Shown piece by piece: positions 17,599-26,466 of a stretch of 64,000 bases of DNA. This stretch comes from Streptomyces sp. WM6386 (GTDB lineage: Bacteria; Actinomycetota; Actinomycetes; Streptomycetales; Streptomycetaceae), in assembly GCF_000972385.1 (NCBI RefSeq), contig NZ_JXTE01000023.1, positions 1 through 64,000 of the forward strand, read 5' to 3'. The position numbers and the translations under genes were made by a program. The notes beneath the pieces were generated by a model that saw only the letters and a program-made list of their open reading frames with translations, did no database searches and was not told the origin of the DNA. Position 1 is the stretch's first letter, and each line of letters begins with the position of its first letter.

Positions 17599-18393
17599 TC
17601 AGACCTCCGAGATCTTCGGCATCTCACCCTCGGTCGTGCTCAGGTCGATCACCGAGAAGCTCGCGCCCTGCGGGTCGCTCAGCGCGGCGAACCGGCCGAA
17701 CGGGCTGGACATCGGCCCGAAGCGCAGGATGCCACCGAGCTTGGTGGCCTTGGCGACGGCGTCGTCGCAGTCGGGCACGGCGAAGTAGACGTTGACGTAC
17801 GACGGGACCTCGGGCGGGAAGTCGTCCGTCATCTTCATCCGGCCGAGGACGGTGTTCTCACCGACGTCGAAGATACGGAAGTCGATCGCGTCGTCCTCCA
17901 TCTGCTTCACGCGGTACGGGAAGACCGCCGTGAGGAAGTCGTCCGTCTTCGCGGGCTCCCGGGTGAAGAACTCCGCCCAGGCGTACGCCCCCGGCTCGCC
18001 GATCGCCTCGAAGCCCTCGTGCTGTCCGGCCTGCCAGACGCCGAAGACGGCGCCGCTCGGGTCGCGGCCCAGGCACATGGTGCCGAAGTCGCCGACGGCC
18101 ATGGGCTCCATCAGTACTTCGCCGCCGTTCTCACGGATCTTGCCGGCGGTGGCCGCGGCGTCCGGGCTCGCGAAGTACAGGCACCACTGCGACTGGCCCT
18201 CCTGGCCCGGCATGGGCGGGACGACGGCGGCGACGGCCTTGCCGTCCGAGTACGCCTGGGTGTAGTTGCCGTACTCCGACGACGCCTCGCCGAAGGTCCA
18301 GCCGAGGACGTCGCCGTAGAAGCTCTTGGCTCCCTCGACGTCACTGAACATCGCATCGGCCCAACAGGGGGTTCCCTCAGGTTGTACGGCCAT
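17599..18393 (-). CDS. Two-domain VOC (glyoxalase/bleomycin resistance fold) protein
   Basis: A 264-residue protein with two vicinal oxygen chelate modules, about 8-125 and 135-258. Each has the usual pattern: PCWADAMFSDVEGAKSFYGDVLGWTF with DPSGAVFGVW in the first, and FFTREPAKTDDFLTAVFPY with DPQGASFSVID in the second. Similar proteins in Streptomyces are often labelled hydroxylase or glyoxalase-like; no reaction can be assigned. It is followed on its strand by the RNase H gene, 46 bases away. Confidence 0.85.
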   Translation of the reverse strand: MAVQPEGTPCWADAMFSDVEGAKSFYGDVLGWTFGEASSEYGNYTQAYSDGKAVAAVVPPMPGQEGQSQWCLYFASPDAAATAGKIRENGGEVLMEPMAVGDFGTMCLGRDPSGAVFGVWQAGQHEGFEAIGEPGAYAWAEFFTREPAKTDDFLTAVFPYRVKQMEDDAIDFRIFDVGENTVLGRMKMTDDFPPEVPSYVNVYFAVPDCDDAVAKATKLGGILRFGPMSSPFGRFAALSDPQGASFSVIDLSTTEGEMPKISEV

Positions 18394-18612
18394 GGCTGCG
18401 GCCCTCTCCGGTTCGGTGGTCGGTCCGGTTTCTCACGCTAGTCACCCCGCCGCCGGGTCGCGCGCCGAACGGTTCGGTCCGTTTGGGACGGGAAAGAGGG
18501 CCGTCACGGAGCGGGGGACGGCATGACGGTTGGTGCGATGCGGGCGGGGTCCGTGATGCGGCCGGGGCCCGTGGAAGGGGCCGCCGAGGAGGCATCCTTC
18601 GGGTTCGTGCGG
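18394..18612. other. Intergenic region between VOC gene and STAS gene
   Basis: About 220 bases with no supported gene. It holds a short inverted repeat CCGAAC-G-GTTCGG at 18465-18477, about 72 bases upstream of the VOC gene start, which could be an operator. Candidate reading frames here lack normal codon bias or run antisense into the STAS gene. Confidence 0.4.
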
Positions 18613-19035
18613 TTACGCGGAGTAAACGAACACCGGCCGTCGCCGGGATGCGGTGAGCCCGGACACCGCCTCGGCCAGGGTGGCGAATGGATTCAGCGCC
18701 TCCGCTGTACCGTTCGCGCGCAGCAACCGCAGCTGACCGGTGTCACACAGAAGAGCGAATCCGCACCCCGCCTCGATGACCCGGCGCCGGAAGCGCAGCA
18801 CCACGTCGAGGCCGGCGGAGTCGATGAAGGAGACCGGGCGCAGGTCGATGACGTAGCCCGGGGCGGCCACCGCCGCCAGGGTGTCGCACCAGAGGCTCAG
18901 GTGGGCGGCGGTGGCCAGGTCGATGTCGCCGTGCAGTTCGGCGACCAGCAGCCCGGTCTCCGTTCGCAGCAGCGCGTGCTCGCCGGCCGGGGGCCAGGAG
19001 GCCGCGTCGACGGGCTCCGCAATGGTGTCGTGCAA
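18613..19035 (-). CDS. STAS-domain anti-anti-sigma factor-like protein
   Basis: A 140-residue SpoIIAA/RsbV-like protein. The core LLVAELHGDIDLATAAHL is followed by YVIDLRPVSFIDSAGLDVVLRFRRRV, where the Ser of DSAGL is the residue phosphorylated by RsbW/SpoIIAB-type kinases in known partner-switching systems. The C-terminal part (RLLRANGTAEALNPFATLAEAV) is typical of Streptomyces members. It could compete for an anti-sigma factor such as that at 27389. The start is a TTG; GGACGG precedes it. It is divergent from the two-component genes at 19257. Confidence 0.82.
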   Translation of the reverse strand: MHDTIAEPVDAASWPPAGEHALLRTETGLLVAELHGDIDLATAAHLSLWCDTLAAVAAPGYVIDLRPVSFIDSAGLDVVLRFRRRVIEAGCGFALLCDTGQLRLLRANGTAEALNPFATLAEAVSGLTASRRRPVFVYSA

Positions 19036-19204
19036 GCCGTCCGTCCCCGTTCCGTACCTGCCGCGTGTTCCGGCACGGGCGCGTGCGGTGACTTCGTCAT
19101 CCCCGCACCGCAGGCACCCGCGCCGGAACTCCCCCTTGGCGGCTCCCCCTTGAACCGTGGGCCTTTACTGTTCTACCTTCGCCACATGGTCGGGGCATCA
19201 ACGC

Positions 19205-19230
19205 CCGCTCGTCGGTTGCACAACGAGCGG
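19205..19230. promoter_or_regulatory. Inverted repeat upstream of the response regulator
   Basis: CCGCTCGT and ACGAGCGG form perfect 8-base arms around a 10-base spacer, ending 26 bases before the response regulator ATG. It could be an operator or an mRNA hairpin in the leader. No T run follows. Confidence 0.4.
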
Positions 19231-19256
19231 ACGGCAGTTGGGCCAGGTGATGCGGA

Positions 19257-19931
19257 ATGCGTCCGCACCTCGCCCTGATCGAGGACGACTCCGATTTCGC
19301 ACTGATGTGCCGTTCCTATCTGGAACGCGCGGGCTTCACCGTCACCTGGGCCATGGACGCCCGCGCCGGCAAGGCCACGTTGCACGAGGGCGGCGTCGAT
19401 CTGGCCGTCCTCGACCTGGGCCTTCCCGACGGCAGCGGCCTGGAACTGCTGCGGGCGCTGCGCTCCACGAGCCGCCTCCCGGTCATCGTGGTCACCGGCC
19501 GCGGTGCGGAGGCCGACCGGGTGGCGGGCCTGGAGATCGGCGCCGACGACTACCTCGTCAAACCGTTCTCGCAGCGCGAGCTGGTGGCCCGGATCCGCGC
19601 GGTACTGCGCCGCTCGCAGCCGCCGGAGACTGCGACCGTGCTCCAGATCGGCTCCCTGCGCGTCGACACCGCCGCCCGCCAGGCCTCCTCCGAGGGCTTC
19701 CCGCTGACGCTGCGGCCCAAGGAGTACGCCCTGCTGGAGCTGCTGACCGCCGCGCCCGGCCGGGTCTTCTCGGCGGAACAGCTCCTCGAGCGGATCTGGA
19801 GTGCCTCCTGGCAGCAGCCCTCGACCGTGGTCGAGCACGTCTACCGGCTGCGCGGCAAACTCGCCCGGCTGCCCGCTCCCGCCCCTCGGATCACCACCGT
19901 CCGCGGCTACGGTTACCGACTCGACCCCTGA
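19257..19931 (+). CDS. OmpR/PhoB-type response regulator
   Basis: A 224-residue regulator. The receiver domain (1-115) has the acidic pocket IEDDSD, the phosphoacceptor Asp53 in VLDLGLPDGSG, the Thr in VVTGRG and Lys102 in DDYLVKPF. The C-terminal winged helix (about 128-222) contains LRPKEYALLELLTAAPGRVFS and the TVVEHVYRLRGKL recognition helix. It should bind direct-repeat DNA when phosphorylated by the kinase encoded 9 bases downstream. Confidence 0.93.
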   Translation: MRPHLALIEDDSDFALMCRSYLERAGFTVTWAMDARAGKATLHEGGVDLAVLDLGLPDGSGLELLRALRSTSRLPVIVVTGRGAEADRVAGLEIGADDYLVKPFSQRELVARIRAVLRRSQPPETATVLQIGSLRVDTAARQASSEGFPLTLRPKEYALLELLTAAPGRVFSAEQLLERIWSASWQQPSTVVEHVYRLRGKLARLPAPAPRITTVRGYGYRLDP

Positions 19932-19940
19932 GAGCGACGC

Positions 19941-21599
19941 ATGGCCGACGCCCCGGACTTCCGGCGCCTGTTCGACGCCGTCCTGTCCCCACTGCTGGTC
20001 CTCACCCCCGGCTTCACCATCGTCGAGGTCAACCGCGCGTATCTCACGGCCACCCGCACTGAACGCGCCATCGTGGGGCGTCCCCTCTTCGCCGTGTTCC
20101 CCGACAACCCCGACGATCCGTCGGCCGACGGCGTCGCCAATCTGCGCCGCTCCCTGGAAGCGGTGGTCGCCACCAGCCGTACCGACACCATGGCGCTCCA
20201 GCGCTACGACATCCCCACGGAGGACGGCGGCTTCGCCGAGCGCTACTGGAGTCCGGTGAACTCGCCCGTCCTGGACGCCGAGGGGGAGCTGTCGTACATC
20301 ATCCACCGGGTCGAGGACGTCACGGAGTTCGTGCATGTGCGGCACGTGGGGCGGGAGCAGCAACGGGTGGCCGCCGAGGCACAGATGCGCGCGGAGGGCA
20401 TGGAGATCGACCTGTTCGTACGGGCCCGGGAGATCCGCGAGGTCAACGAGCAGCTCCAGCGCGCCAACGCCGAACTGGACGCGGCGGGGCGGCGGCTCAG
20501 GGAGGAGCAGGAGGCCAAGGACCGGTTCATCGCAACGCTCTCGCACGAACTGCGCAACCCGCTCGCGGCGGCCACCGCGGCCACCGAGCTGCTGGCCCTC
20601 GACATGCCCGACGGCCATCCGGCGCTGTCCGTGCTGGAACGGCAGCTGGGCACGCTGGTGCGGATGAGCAACGACCTGCTGGACGGCACACGAGCGGTGA
20701 CGGGGCGGCTGGGGCTGGTGCGGGAGCGGATCGACATCCGGTCCGTCGTCGAGGGTGCGTGTGCCGACATCCGCCATCTGTTCGGGCACGAGGGACGCCG
20801 GCTCGACGTCGGTGTGCCGGGCGAGCCGGTGATCGTGGACGGCGACCGGCTGCGGCTGGCGCAGGTGCTGACCAACCTGCTGTCGAACGCGCTCAAGTAC
20901 ACACCGCCGGGCGGGCACACCGAGGTCGCCCTGGGCATCGAGGGTGGGCAGGCCCGGCTGACCGTGCGGGACGACGGGATCGGTTTCGAGCCCGGTCAGT
21001 CCGAGGACCTGTTCGGGGTGTTCATGCGGGCGGCGCCGGCCGGGCCCGACACACCGGAGGGGCTGGGGCTGGGCCTCGCGGTCGCCCGCACCGTGGTGGA
21101 GCTGCAGGGGGGCCGGATCTCCGCGTACAGCGAAGGGCCGGGCCGGGGCGCCGAGTTCACCGTGGCGCTGCCGATCGCCGACTCCGGCGCACCTGAACCG
21201 GCACGAGCGGTGGTGGTCCGTCCGGCCAGACGGCAGCTGTCCGTCCTGATCGTGGAGGACAACTCGGATCTCGCCCTCACCTACCGCACCCTGCTCCAGC
21301 GGCAGGGCCACCACGTCACGGCGGTGCACACCGGCACCGACGCGCTCACCGCCACCGAGGGCCGCCTCTTCGACGTCGTGCTCTGCGACCTCGGTCTGCC
21401 CGACATCGACGGCTACACGGTCGCCCGCACGATCAGGACCCGGCCGCACGGCAAGCACCTGCGGCTGATCGCGGTCTCCGGTTTCGGTCAGGGCAGCGAC
21501 CGCACCAGGTCCCGCGCGGCCGGATTCGACGCGCATCTGGCCAAGCCGCTGCCATTGAACGACCTCATCGACCTCCTGGAGCGTTTCGACGAGCCGTGA
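19941..21599 (+). CDS. Hybrid sensor histidine kinase with PAS and C-terminal receiver domains
   Basis: A 552-residue soluble protein with no membrane helices. Order: PAS-like sensor (about 5-130), a coiled coil (about 130-190, rich in Glu/Arg/Ala), HisKA with FIATLSHELRNPLA (His202), HATPase with LTNLLSNALKYTPPGG, RDDGIGFEP and GLGLGLAVARTV, and a C-terminal receiver (about 430-552) with VEDNSD, Asp483 in VLCDLGLPDIDGY and LAKPLPL. The cytoplasmic PAS implies an internal signal such as redox or a ligand. The extra receiver allows internal phosphotransfer or feedback. Nine bases separate it from the response regulator gene. Confidence 0.92.
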   Translation: MADAPDFRRLFDAVLSPLLVLTPGFTIVEVNRAYLTATRTERAIVGRPLFAVFPDNPDDPSADGVANLRRSLEAVVATSRTDTMALQRYDIPTEDGGFAERYWSPVNSPVLDAEGELSYIIHRVEDVTEFVHVRHVGREQQRVAAEAQMRAEGMEIDLFVRAREIREVNEQLQRANAELDAAGRRLREEQEAKDRFIATLSHELRNPLAAATAATELLALDMPDGHPALSVLERQLGTLVRMSNDLLDGTRAVTGRLGLVRERIDIRSVVEGACADIRHLFGHEGRRLDVGVPGEPVIVDGDRLRLAQVLTNLLSNALKYTPPGGHTEVALGIEGGQARLTVRDDGIGFEPGQSEDLFGVFMRAAPAGPDTPEGLGLGLAVARTVVELQGGRISAYSEGPGRGAEFTVALPIADSGAPEPARAVVVRPARRQLSVLIVEDNSDLALTYRTLLQRQGHHVTAVHTGTDALTATEGRLFDVVLCDLGLPDIDGYTVARTIRTRPHGKHLRLIAVSGFGQGSDRTRSRAAGFDAHLAKPLPLNDLIDLLERFDEP

Positions 21600-21678
21600 C
21601 CGGCACACGTCTTCCGCCCTGTGCCCCGCTGTGCTTGCCTGGGGAGCCGTTTTCGGTGTCCGGGGCGGGAGTTGCCGC

Positions 21679-22584
21679 ATGCGCAAGCCGTGGATCGTGG
21701 GAATGCTGCTGGCCGGAGTGCTGCTCGGAGCGTGCTCGGACCCGGCGTCCGGGCCCGAGGCGGCCCCGTCGTCCGTCGCGCCTCCCAAGCCGGCCGGCAC
21801 GACGCAACAGCAGGCCGCCGGCAGTCCCGGTGCCCCGGCGAAGGCTCCGGTGGTGCTGTACCTCGGGGACTCGCTGGCGATGGAGGCCCAGAAGGTGGTC
21901 GGTCAGGAGCTCCGCCGGGACCTGCGTGCCGAGTACACGGGCAAGCCGTACTCCGGGACGACGGTGTGCGACTACCTGGAGGGCACCGGCGCCAAGTCCC
22001 TCGTGCCGGACCGCGACAAGGCGGCCGCCCTGGTGCGCTCGCTGCATCCGGACTTCGTGGTGCTCCAGTTCTGGGGCAACGCGTGGGGCTACACATGGTG
22101 CATGGACGGCATCACCCACGCCCAGGCGCCGACGACGTACTTCAAGCGGTACCAGGCCGACATGGCCCGCCTGACCGAGCAGATCGCGACGGCGGGCGGT
22201 GACCGCCGGCCCCGGATCGTGTGGGTGGCACAGGGCCCGGACCCGATCACCCCCGACCGGGTCCGGCGCGTGAACGAGCTCTACGCGCGCCAGGCGGCCG
22301 CCTCGGGCGACCTCGTCGCCGACGCGGGAGCCAAGGTGAGTGCGGCCGGGGCCCGCTACTCCTGGGTCCAGTACCTGCCGTGCACCGCCTACGAGCGCGA
22401 GCACTCCGCGTACTGCACCCAGCCGGGCCGGGACCGGACCGCCCTCCACCGCGACAAGGACTATCTGCACTTCTGTCTGGCGCCCACCACGTCCACGCCC
22501 AAGCCCTGCCCGGTCCGCTCCCCCGGCATCCTGCGGATCGCGCGGGAGATCACCCGGGTGATCGGCCGGACGCCCGTCGACTGA
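21679..22584 (+). CDS. Lipoprotein with SGNH/GDSL hydrolase domain
   Basis: A 301-residue lipoprotein. The signal peptide ends in a lipobox LLGAC (Cys about 19), then comes a Pro/Ala/Gln-rich linker. The SGNH fold starts at VVLYLGDSLAMEA (nucleophile Ser), has QFWGNAWGYTW as the block III Asn region and DYLHFCLAP near the C terminus with the catalytic Asp and His. Six or so Cys residues in the domain suggest disulphides outside the cell. Likely a surface esterase or O-acetyl hydrolase on wall or glycan substrates. It starts 79 bases after the histidine kinase gene. Confidence 0.85.
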   Translation: MRKPWIVGMLLAGVLLGACSDPASGPEAAPSSVAPPKPAGTTQQQAAGSPGAPAKAPVVLYLGDSLAMEAQKVVGQELRRDLRAEYTGKPYSGTTVCDYLEGTGAKSLVPDRDKAAALVRSLHPDFVVLQFWGNAWGYTWCMDGITHAQAPTTYFKRYQADMARLTEQIATAGGDRRPRIVWVAQGPDPITPDRVRRVNELYARQAAASGDLVADAGAKVSAAGARYSWVQYLPCTAYEREHSAYCTQPGRDRTALHRDKDYLHFCLAPTTSTPKPCPVRSPGILRIAREITRVIGRTPVD

Positions 22585-22587
22585 GCC

Positions 22588-23070
22588 TCACTCGCCCGCG
22601 TAGGCCCTCTCCAGGGCCGCGATGTCGAACTTGCCCATCGCCATGAACGCCTCGGTCACACGGGCCGCCTTCGCCGGGTCCGGGTCGGTGACCATGGTGT
22701 CCAGCGTGTCGGGGACGACCTGCCAGGACAGTCCGTACTTGTCCTTGAGCCAGCCACAGGGGCCGGGCTCGCCGCCGCCCTCGAGGAGCTTGGCCCAGTA
22801 GTAGTCGATCTCCTCCTGGTTCTCGCAGAAGATCATGAAGGAGGTGGCCTCGGTGAACTTGAACTGAGGGCCGCCGTTGAGCCCGAGGAACTTGTGGCCG
22901 TTGGCCGTGAACTCGACGGTCATCACTGTGCCCGCAGGCTGCATCGCCCCCTCGGGGTAGCGCGCGACCTTGCCGACACTGGAGTTCTTGAAGACCGAGA
23001 CGTAGAAGTGGGCGGCCTCCTCGGCCTGGCCGTCGAACCAGAGACACGTGGTGAAACCGTCGGTTGCCAT
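22588..23070 (-). CDS. VOC superfamily protein, PhnB/3-demethylubiquinone methyltransferase-like
   Basis: A 160-residue single-domain protein with the PhnB-type pattern: FTTCLWFDGQAEEAAHFYVSVFKNSSV, FTANGHKFLGLNGGPQFKF, SFMIFCENQEEIDYYWAKLLEGG and GWLKDKYGLSWQVVP. These proteins are dimeric VOC folds and are often misnamed methyltransferases; the actual function is unknown. It is convergent with the SGNH lipoprotein gene with a 3-base gap and divergent from the epoxide hydrolase gene. Confidence 0.85.
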   Translation of the reverse strand: MATDGFTTCLWFDGQAEEAAHFYVSVFKNSSVGKVARYPEGAMQPAGTVMTVEFTANGHKFLGLNGGPQFKFTEATSFMIFCENQEEIDYYWAKLLEGGGEPGPCGWLKDKYGLSWQVVPDTLDTMVTDPDPAKAARVTEAFMAMGKFDIAALERAYAGE

Positions 23071-23194
23071 GAGTACCTCCTGGGCGGGCGGATCGCTGTC
23101 ACCTGTGTCGACCGATCCTCGCCGCGAAACTCATCGGTCGCTTGGCCGGTTAATCCAGGTGGCCCGTACACCGTTCGGAACTAGCATCCGGGTC

Positions 23195-24400
23195 ATGACG
23201 TCTTCGCCCGCCGGCACCGGCCTTCACACCTTCCGCATCGACATACCGCAGGCCGACCTGGACGACCTCCACGACCGCCTCGACCGGGTCCGGTGGCCCG
23301 ACGAGCTGCCCGGGGTGGGCTGGGCCTACGGCGTGCCGGAGGGGTATCTGCGCGAGCTGGTGCGGTACTGGCGGCACGAGTACGACTGGCGGGCGGCGGA
23401 GGTGCGGCTGAACGAGTGGCCGCAGTTCACCACCGAGATCGACGGCGCCCATGTGCACTTCGCGCACATCCGCTCCCCCGAGCCCGATGCCACCCCGCTG
23501 ATCATCACCCATGGCTGGCCGGGGTCGATCGTCGAATTCCTCGACGTCGTCGGCCCGTTGACGGATCCGGCCGCGCACGGCGGCGATCCCGCCGACGCCT
23601 TCCATCTCGTGGTGCCGAGCATCCCCGGCTTCGGGTTCTCCGGGCCGACCCGGGAGACCGGCTGGGAGGCGCGCCGGATCGCCGACGCATGGGTCGAGCT
23701 GATGACACGCCTCGGCTACGAGCGGTTCGGCGCCCAGGGCGGCGACTGGGGCGCGGGCATCTCCCGCGAGCTGGGCCGTGTCCATCCCGACCGGGTGATC
23801 GGCATCCACCTCAATCTGCTGCCCGGCGCACAGGCGGCCACGGAACCGACCGAGGAGGAGCTTCGGGCACTGAGCCCCGAGGAGCGGGAGCGGACCCGGC
23901 TCTCGTGGCGCAAGTGGGCCGCGTGGTTCCGCGACGGAGTGGGCTACTTCCACCTCCAGTCCACCCGGCCGCAGACCCTCTCGTACGCGCTCACCGACTC
24001 GCCGGTCGGCCAACTCGCCTGGATCGTCGAGAAGTTCCAGGAGTGGACGGACTCCGACGAACTGCCCGAGGAGGCCGTCGACCGGGACCTGATGCTCACC
24101 AACGTGATGCTGTACTGGCTGACCGGCACCGCGGGCTCCTCCGCCCGGGTCTACTACGAGCGCGCCCACGCCAAGGGCGACCGGATCGCCGCCCAGCACA
24201 AGCCCTCGACCGCCCCGACCGCGGTGGCCTCCTTCCCCGGCGACCCGCAGATCCCGCTGCGCCACAAGGCCGAGCGCACCGAGAACATCGTGCGCTGGAC
24301 CGAGCTCGACCGGGGCGGCCACTTCGCCGCGATGGAGGAGCCTGACCTGCTGGTGGGCGACGTACGGGCCTTCTTCCGGCAGTTGCGCGAGAAGGGCTGA
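23195..24400 (+). CDS. Epoxide hydrolase
   Basis: A 401-residue alpha/beta hydrolase with the N-terminal EHN domain (about 8-115: FRIDIPQADLDDLHDRLDRVRWPDEL). The oxyanion motif is THGWPGSIVEF, the nucleophile Asp is in GAQGGDWGAG, and the base His is in GGHFAAMEEPDLL near the end. It should open epoxides to diols through a covalent ester intermediate; substrates of the Streptomyces enzymes range from xenobiotics to polyketide-type epoxides. The ATG at 23195 has a weak ribosome site. No partner genes in the same direction except clpP genes 123 bases away. Confidence 0.9.
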   Translation: MTSSPAGTGLHTFRIDIPQADLDDLHDRLDRVRWPDELPGVGWAYGVPEGYLRELVRYWRHEYDWRAAEVRLNEWPQFTTEIDGAHVHFAHIRSPEPDATPLIITHGWPGSIVEFLDVVGPLTDPAAHGGDPADAFHLVVPSIPGFGFSGPTRETGWEARRIADAWVELMTRLGYERFGAQGGDWGAGISRELGRVHPDRVIGIHLNLLPGAQAATEPTEEELRALSPEERERTRLSWRKWAAWFRDGVGYFHLQSTRPQTLSYALTDSPVGQLAWIVEKFQEWTDSDELPEEAVDRDLMLTNVMLYWLTGTAGSSARVYYERAHAKGDRIAAQHKPSTAPTAVASFPGDPQIPLRHKAERTENIVRWTELDRGGHFAAMEEPDLLVGDVRAFFRQLREKG

Positions 24401-24436
24401 GACCTGCGGTGAAAGCGGCGCTCTGCCCTCGGCGAA

Positions 24437-24451
24437 TCTGCCGCGGGCAGA
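24437..24451. promoter_or_regulatory. PopR box upstream of clpP3-clpP4
   Basis: TCTGCC-GCG-GGCAGA is a perfect palindrome 73-87 bases before the first clpP start. It matches the site reported for the S. lividans activator PopR (TCTGCC, three bases, GGCAGA). A further half-site TCTGCC lies at 24422-24427. A popR-like gene sits at the other end of the operon. Confidence 0.8.
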
Positions 24452-24523
24452 GAACGGGCTGAAGGGCGCCGCCCGAGGTCAAGAGTGGAGTCGACGGCAT
24501 CCCCGCCACCACGAGGAGAACCG

Positions 24524-25162
24524 ATGACTCCACTCACCACGCTCGCCCCGCGGGCGGAGGAGGGCGACACCGCGCCCTCCCGCTTCGACGACCAGTTGGC
24601 CGCCCAACTGCTCGGCCAGCGGATCGTCCTGCTCGGCACCCAGGTCGACGAGGTCTCCGCGAACCGGGTCTGCTCCCAACTGCTGATCCTGTCCGCGGAG
24701 GACCCGCGCACCGACATCAGCCTGTACATCAACAGCCCGGGCGGCTCGGTGTACGCGGGCCTCGCCATCTACGACACGATGCGGCTCATCCCCAACGACG
24801 TGTCGACGCTCGCCATGGGTTTCGCGGCGAGCATGGGCCAGTTCCTGCTCTGCGGGGGCGCGCCCGGCAAGCGGTACGCCCTGCCGAACGCGCGGATCAT
24901 GATGCACCAGGGGTCGGCGGGCATCGGCGGGACCACGGCCGACATCGAGATCCAGGCGGAGAACCTGGACCACAGCAAGCGGACCATGGAAAGGCTGCTC
25001 GCCGAGAACACCGGCCAGACGCCGGAGACCATCGCCCGGGACGGCGACCGCGACCGCTGGTACACGGCCGAGCAGGCCAGGCAGTACGGAATGGTGGACC
25101 AGGTCGTGGAGTCGCTCGCCGACGTCCGCCCGGCCGCCTCGAAGCGACGGATGGGGCTGTGA
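24524..25162 (+). CDS. clpP3: ATP-dependent Clp protease proteolytic subunit, ClpP3-type
   Basis: A 212-residue serine protease subunit. The full triad is visible: Ser103 in GFAASMGQF, His128 in NARIMMHQG and Asp177 in DGDRDRWYT. The hydrophobic-core and handle motifs [19 protein letters not shown] are intact. It should form part of a tetradecameric chamber and work with ClpX or ClpC. ATG 24524 is preferred to a start at 24485 because ACGAGGAGAA lies just upstream. It belongs to the second Streptomyces clp operon (clpP3-clpP4), normally silent and activated by PopR when ClpP1P2 is missing. Confidence 0.9.
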   Translation: MTPLTTLAPRAEEGDTAPSRFDDQLAAQLLGQRIVLLGTQVDEVSANRVCSQLLILSAEDPRTDISLYINSPGGSVYAGLAIYDTMRLIPNDVSTLAMGFAASMGQFLLCGGAPGKRYALPNARIMMHQGSAGIGGTTADIEIQAENLDHSKRTMERLLAENTGQTPETIARDGDRDRWYTAEQARQYGMVDQVVESLADVRPAASKRRMGL

Positions 25163-25163
25163 C

Positions 25164-25766
25164 ATGGGGAACTACACGATTCCGTACGTCGTCGAGCGGA
25201 CCGCTAACGGTGAGCGGTCCTCGGACGTCTTCAGCCGGTTGCTGTCGGAGCGGATCATCTTCCTCGGCACCGAGATCGACGACGGGGTGGCCAACGTCAT
25301 CATCGCGCAACTCCTCCATCTGGAGTCGTCCGCGCCTGACAACGAGATCGCGATCTACATCAACTCCCCCGGCGGCTCGTCCACTTCGCTCATGGCGATC
25401 TACGACACGATGACGTACGTGCAGGCACCGATCTCGACGTTCTGCGTCGGACAGGCGGCCTCCACGGCGGCCGTGTTGCTGGCCGGCGGGGATCCCGGGC
25501 GGCGGTTCGTGCTGGAGCACGCGCGCGTGCTGCTCGGCCAGCCGGCCAGCGGCGGCAGCCGGGGAGCGATCTCCGATCTCGCCCTCCAGGCCAAGGAGAT
25601 GATGCGGATCCGCTCCCAGGTCGAGGAGGTACTGGCCCGCCACACGCACCACGACGTGGCGACGCTGCGCGCGGACATGGACCGCGACAAGGTGTTCACC
25701 GCCGAGGAGGCGGTGGCGTACGGGCTGGCGGACGAGGTGGTGAGTCGGCGCCTCGTGGGGGTGTGA
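25164..25766 (+). CDS. clpP4: ClpP4-type subunit lacking the catalytic histidine
   Basis: A 200-residue ClpP paralogue one base after the clpP3 stop. The nucleophile Ser100 ([10 protein letters not shown]) and Asp175 (DMDRDKVFT) are present and [19 protein letters not shown] is intact. At the catalytic His position, however, the sequence reads [13 protein letters not shown]: Gly125 stands where ClpP normally has the His of IHQP. The codon is GGC, so this is not a trivial sequencing ambiguity. The subunit is predicted inactive on its own and may be structural, as in ClpR or hetero-oligomeric ClpP pairs. Assigned as ClpP4 by position beside clpP3 and popR. Confidence 0.88.
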   Translation: MGNYTIPYVVERTANGERSSDVFSRLLSERIIFLGTEIDDGVANVIIAQLLHLESSAPDNEIAIYINSPGGSSTSLMAIYDTMTYVQAPISTFCVGQAASTAAVLLAGGDPGRRFVLEHARVLLGQPASGGSRGAISDLALQAKEMMRIRSQVEEVLARHTHHDVATLRADMDRDKVFTAEEAVAYGLADEVVSRRLVGV

Positions 25767-25781
25767 GGCGCCGGGTTCCGC

Positions 25782-26171
25782 TCAGGCGGCCAGGCAGAGC
25801 CCGTCGTACGACGAACCGGGCGCCGCCCTGCGGCTGCCGACGGCGTGCCGGCTGGTGATCCGGACGAGTTCGCCCTGGGCCCGTCCGAGCAGGTCGCCGA
25901 GACCCAGTCCGAGGGCGTGGGCGGCGGCCGCGAGGACCTCCGACGAGGCCTCCTTGCGACCCCGCTCCACCTCGGAGAGGTAGGGCATGGAGATGCGCGC
26001 CTCGTCGGCCACGTCCTTCAACGTGCGCTCCTGGGCGAGCCGTTCACGGCGCAGGACGTCGCCGACCAGGTCACGCAGCAAAGGCTCCTTGGCTTGCGGT
26101 GCGGCGGCAGGGCGGGCGGTCCCCGGGCGCAGGGGGATGACGCGGGCTTGGTTCGTCGCTTCTTCGCTCAC
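25782..26171 (-). CDS. popR: PopR-like XRE family activator with C-terminal Ala-Ala degron
   Basis: A 129-residue XRE-type regulator. The helix-turn-helix (about 38-95) includes [28 protein letters not shown]. The protein ends in Cys-Leu-Ala-Ala; in S. lividans PopR the two terminal alanines mark it for degradation by ClpP1P2, so loss of that protease stabilises PopR and switches on clpP3-clpP4. The gene is convergent with clpP4 with a 15-base gap. ClgR-type regulators look similar and also end in Ala-Ala, but the clpP3-clpP4 neighbourhood and the PopR box favour PopR. Confidence 0.85.
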   Translation of the reverse strand: MSEEATNQARVIPLRPGTARPAAAPQAKEPLLRDLVGDVLRRERLAQERTLKDVADEARISMPYLSEVERGRKEASSEVLAAAAHALGLGLGDLLGRAQGELVRITSRHAVGSRRAAPGSSYDGLCLAA

Positions 26172-26466
26172 CTCTTCAGCCTAGAAGCCGTGGACCACAG
26201 CGGAAGGGATCAGCACAGGATCAGCATTCTGCTCTGGGGGGAATCGCCGGGGCCCGCCGTACGGCACGGATCGACCCGGTCGGCATGCACCGGCACGCAC
26301 CGGGTAGGTGCAAAGGAGACTGCCCTCGGGCGATCCGCTGGTCAGCGGCGGACATACGCATACGTCGTCGCTGTGCGGGTACCCGTGGGACCGCGAAGCA
26401 CAGTTTCGGAAAACAACCGAGGCTGAAGAGGCTGACGTCAAGCCGTGACTTGCGTGGGAGAGGTAC
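26172..26466. other. Intergenic region between popR and the sigma factor gene
   Basis: A 295-base gap between divergent genes, holding both promoters. A candidate promoter for the sigma gene, GCAT at 26358-26361 and GGGTAC at 26377-26382 with 15 bases between, fits the GNNT-(14-16)-GGGTAC pattern of Streptomyces SigB-family promoters and would imply autoregulation. No gene is supported here. Confidence 0.4.

Noticed and set aside
18523..19278. Plus-strand frame with a passable ribosome site near 18510
   Set aside because: Most of it is antisense to the STAS gene and it lacks normal codon bias.
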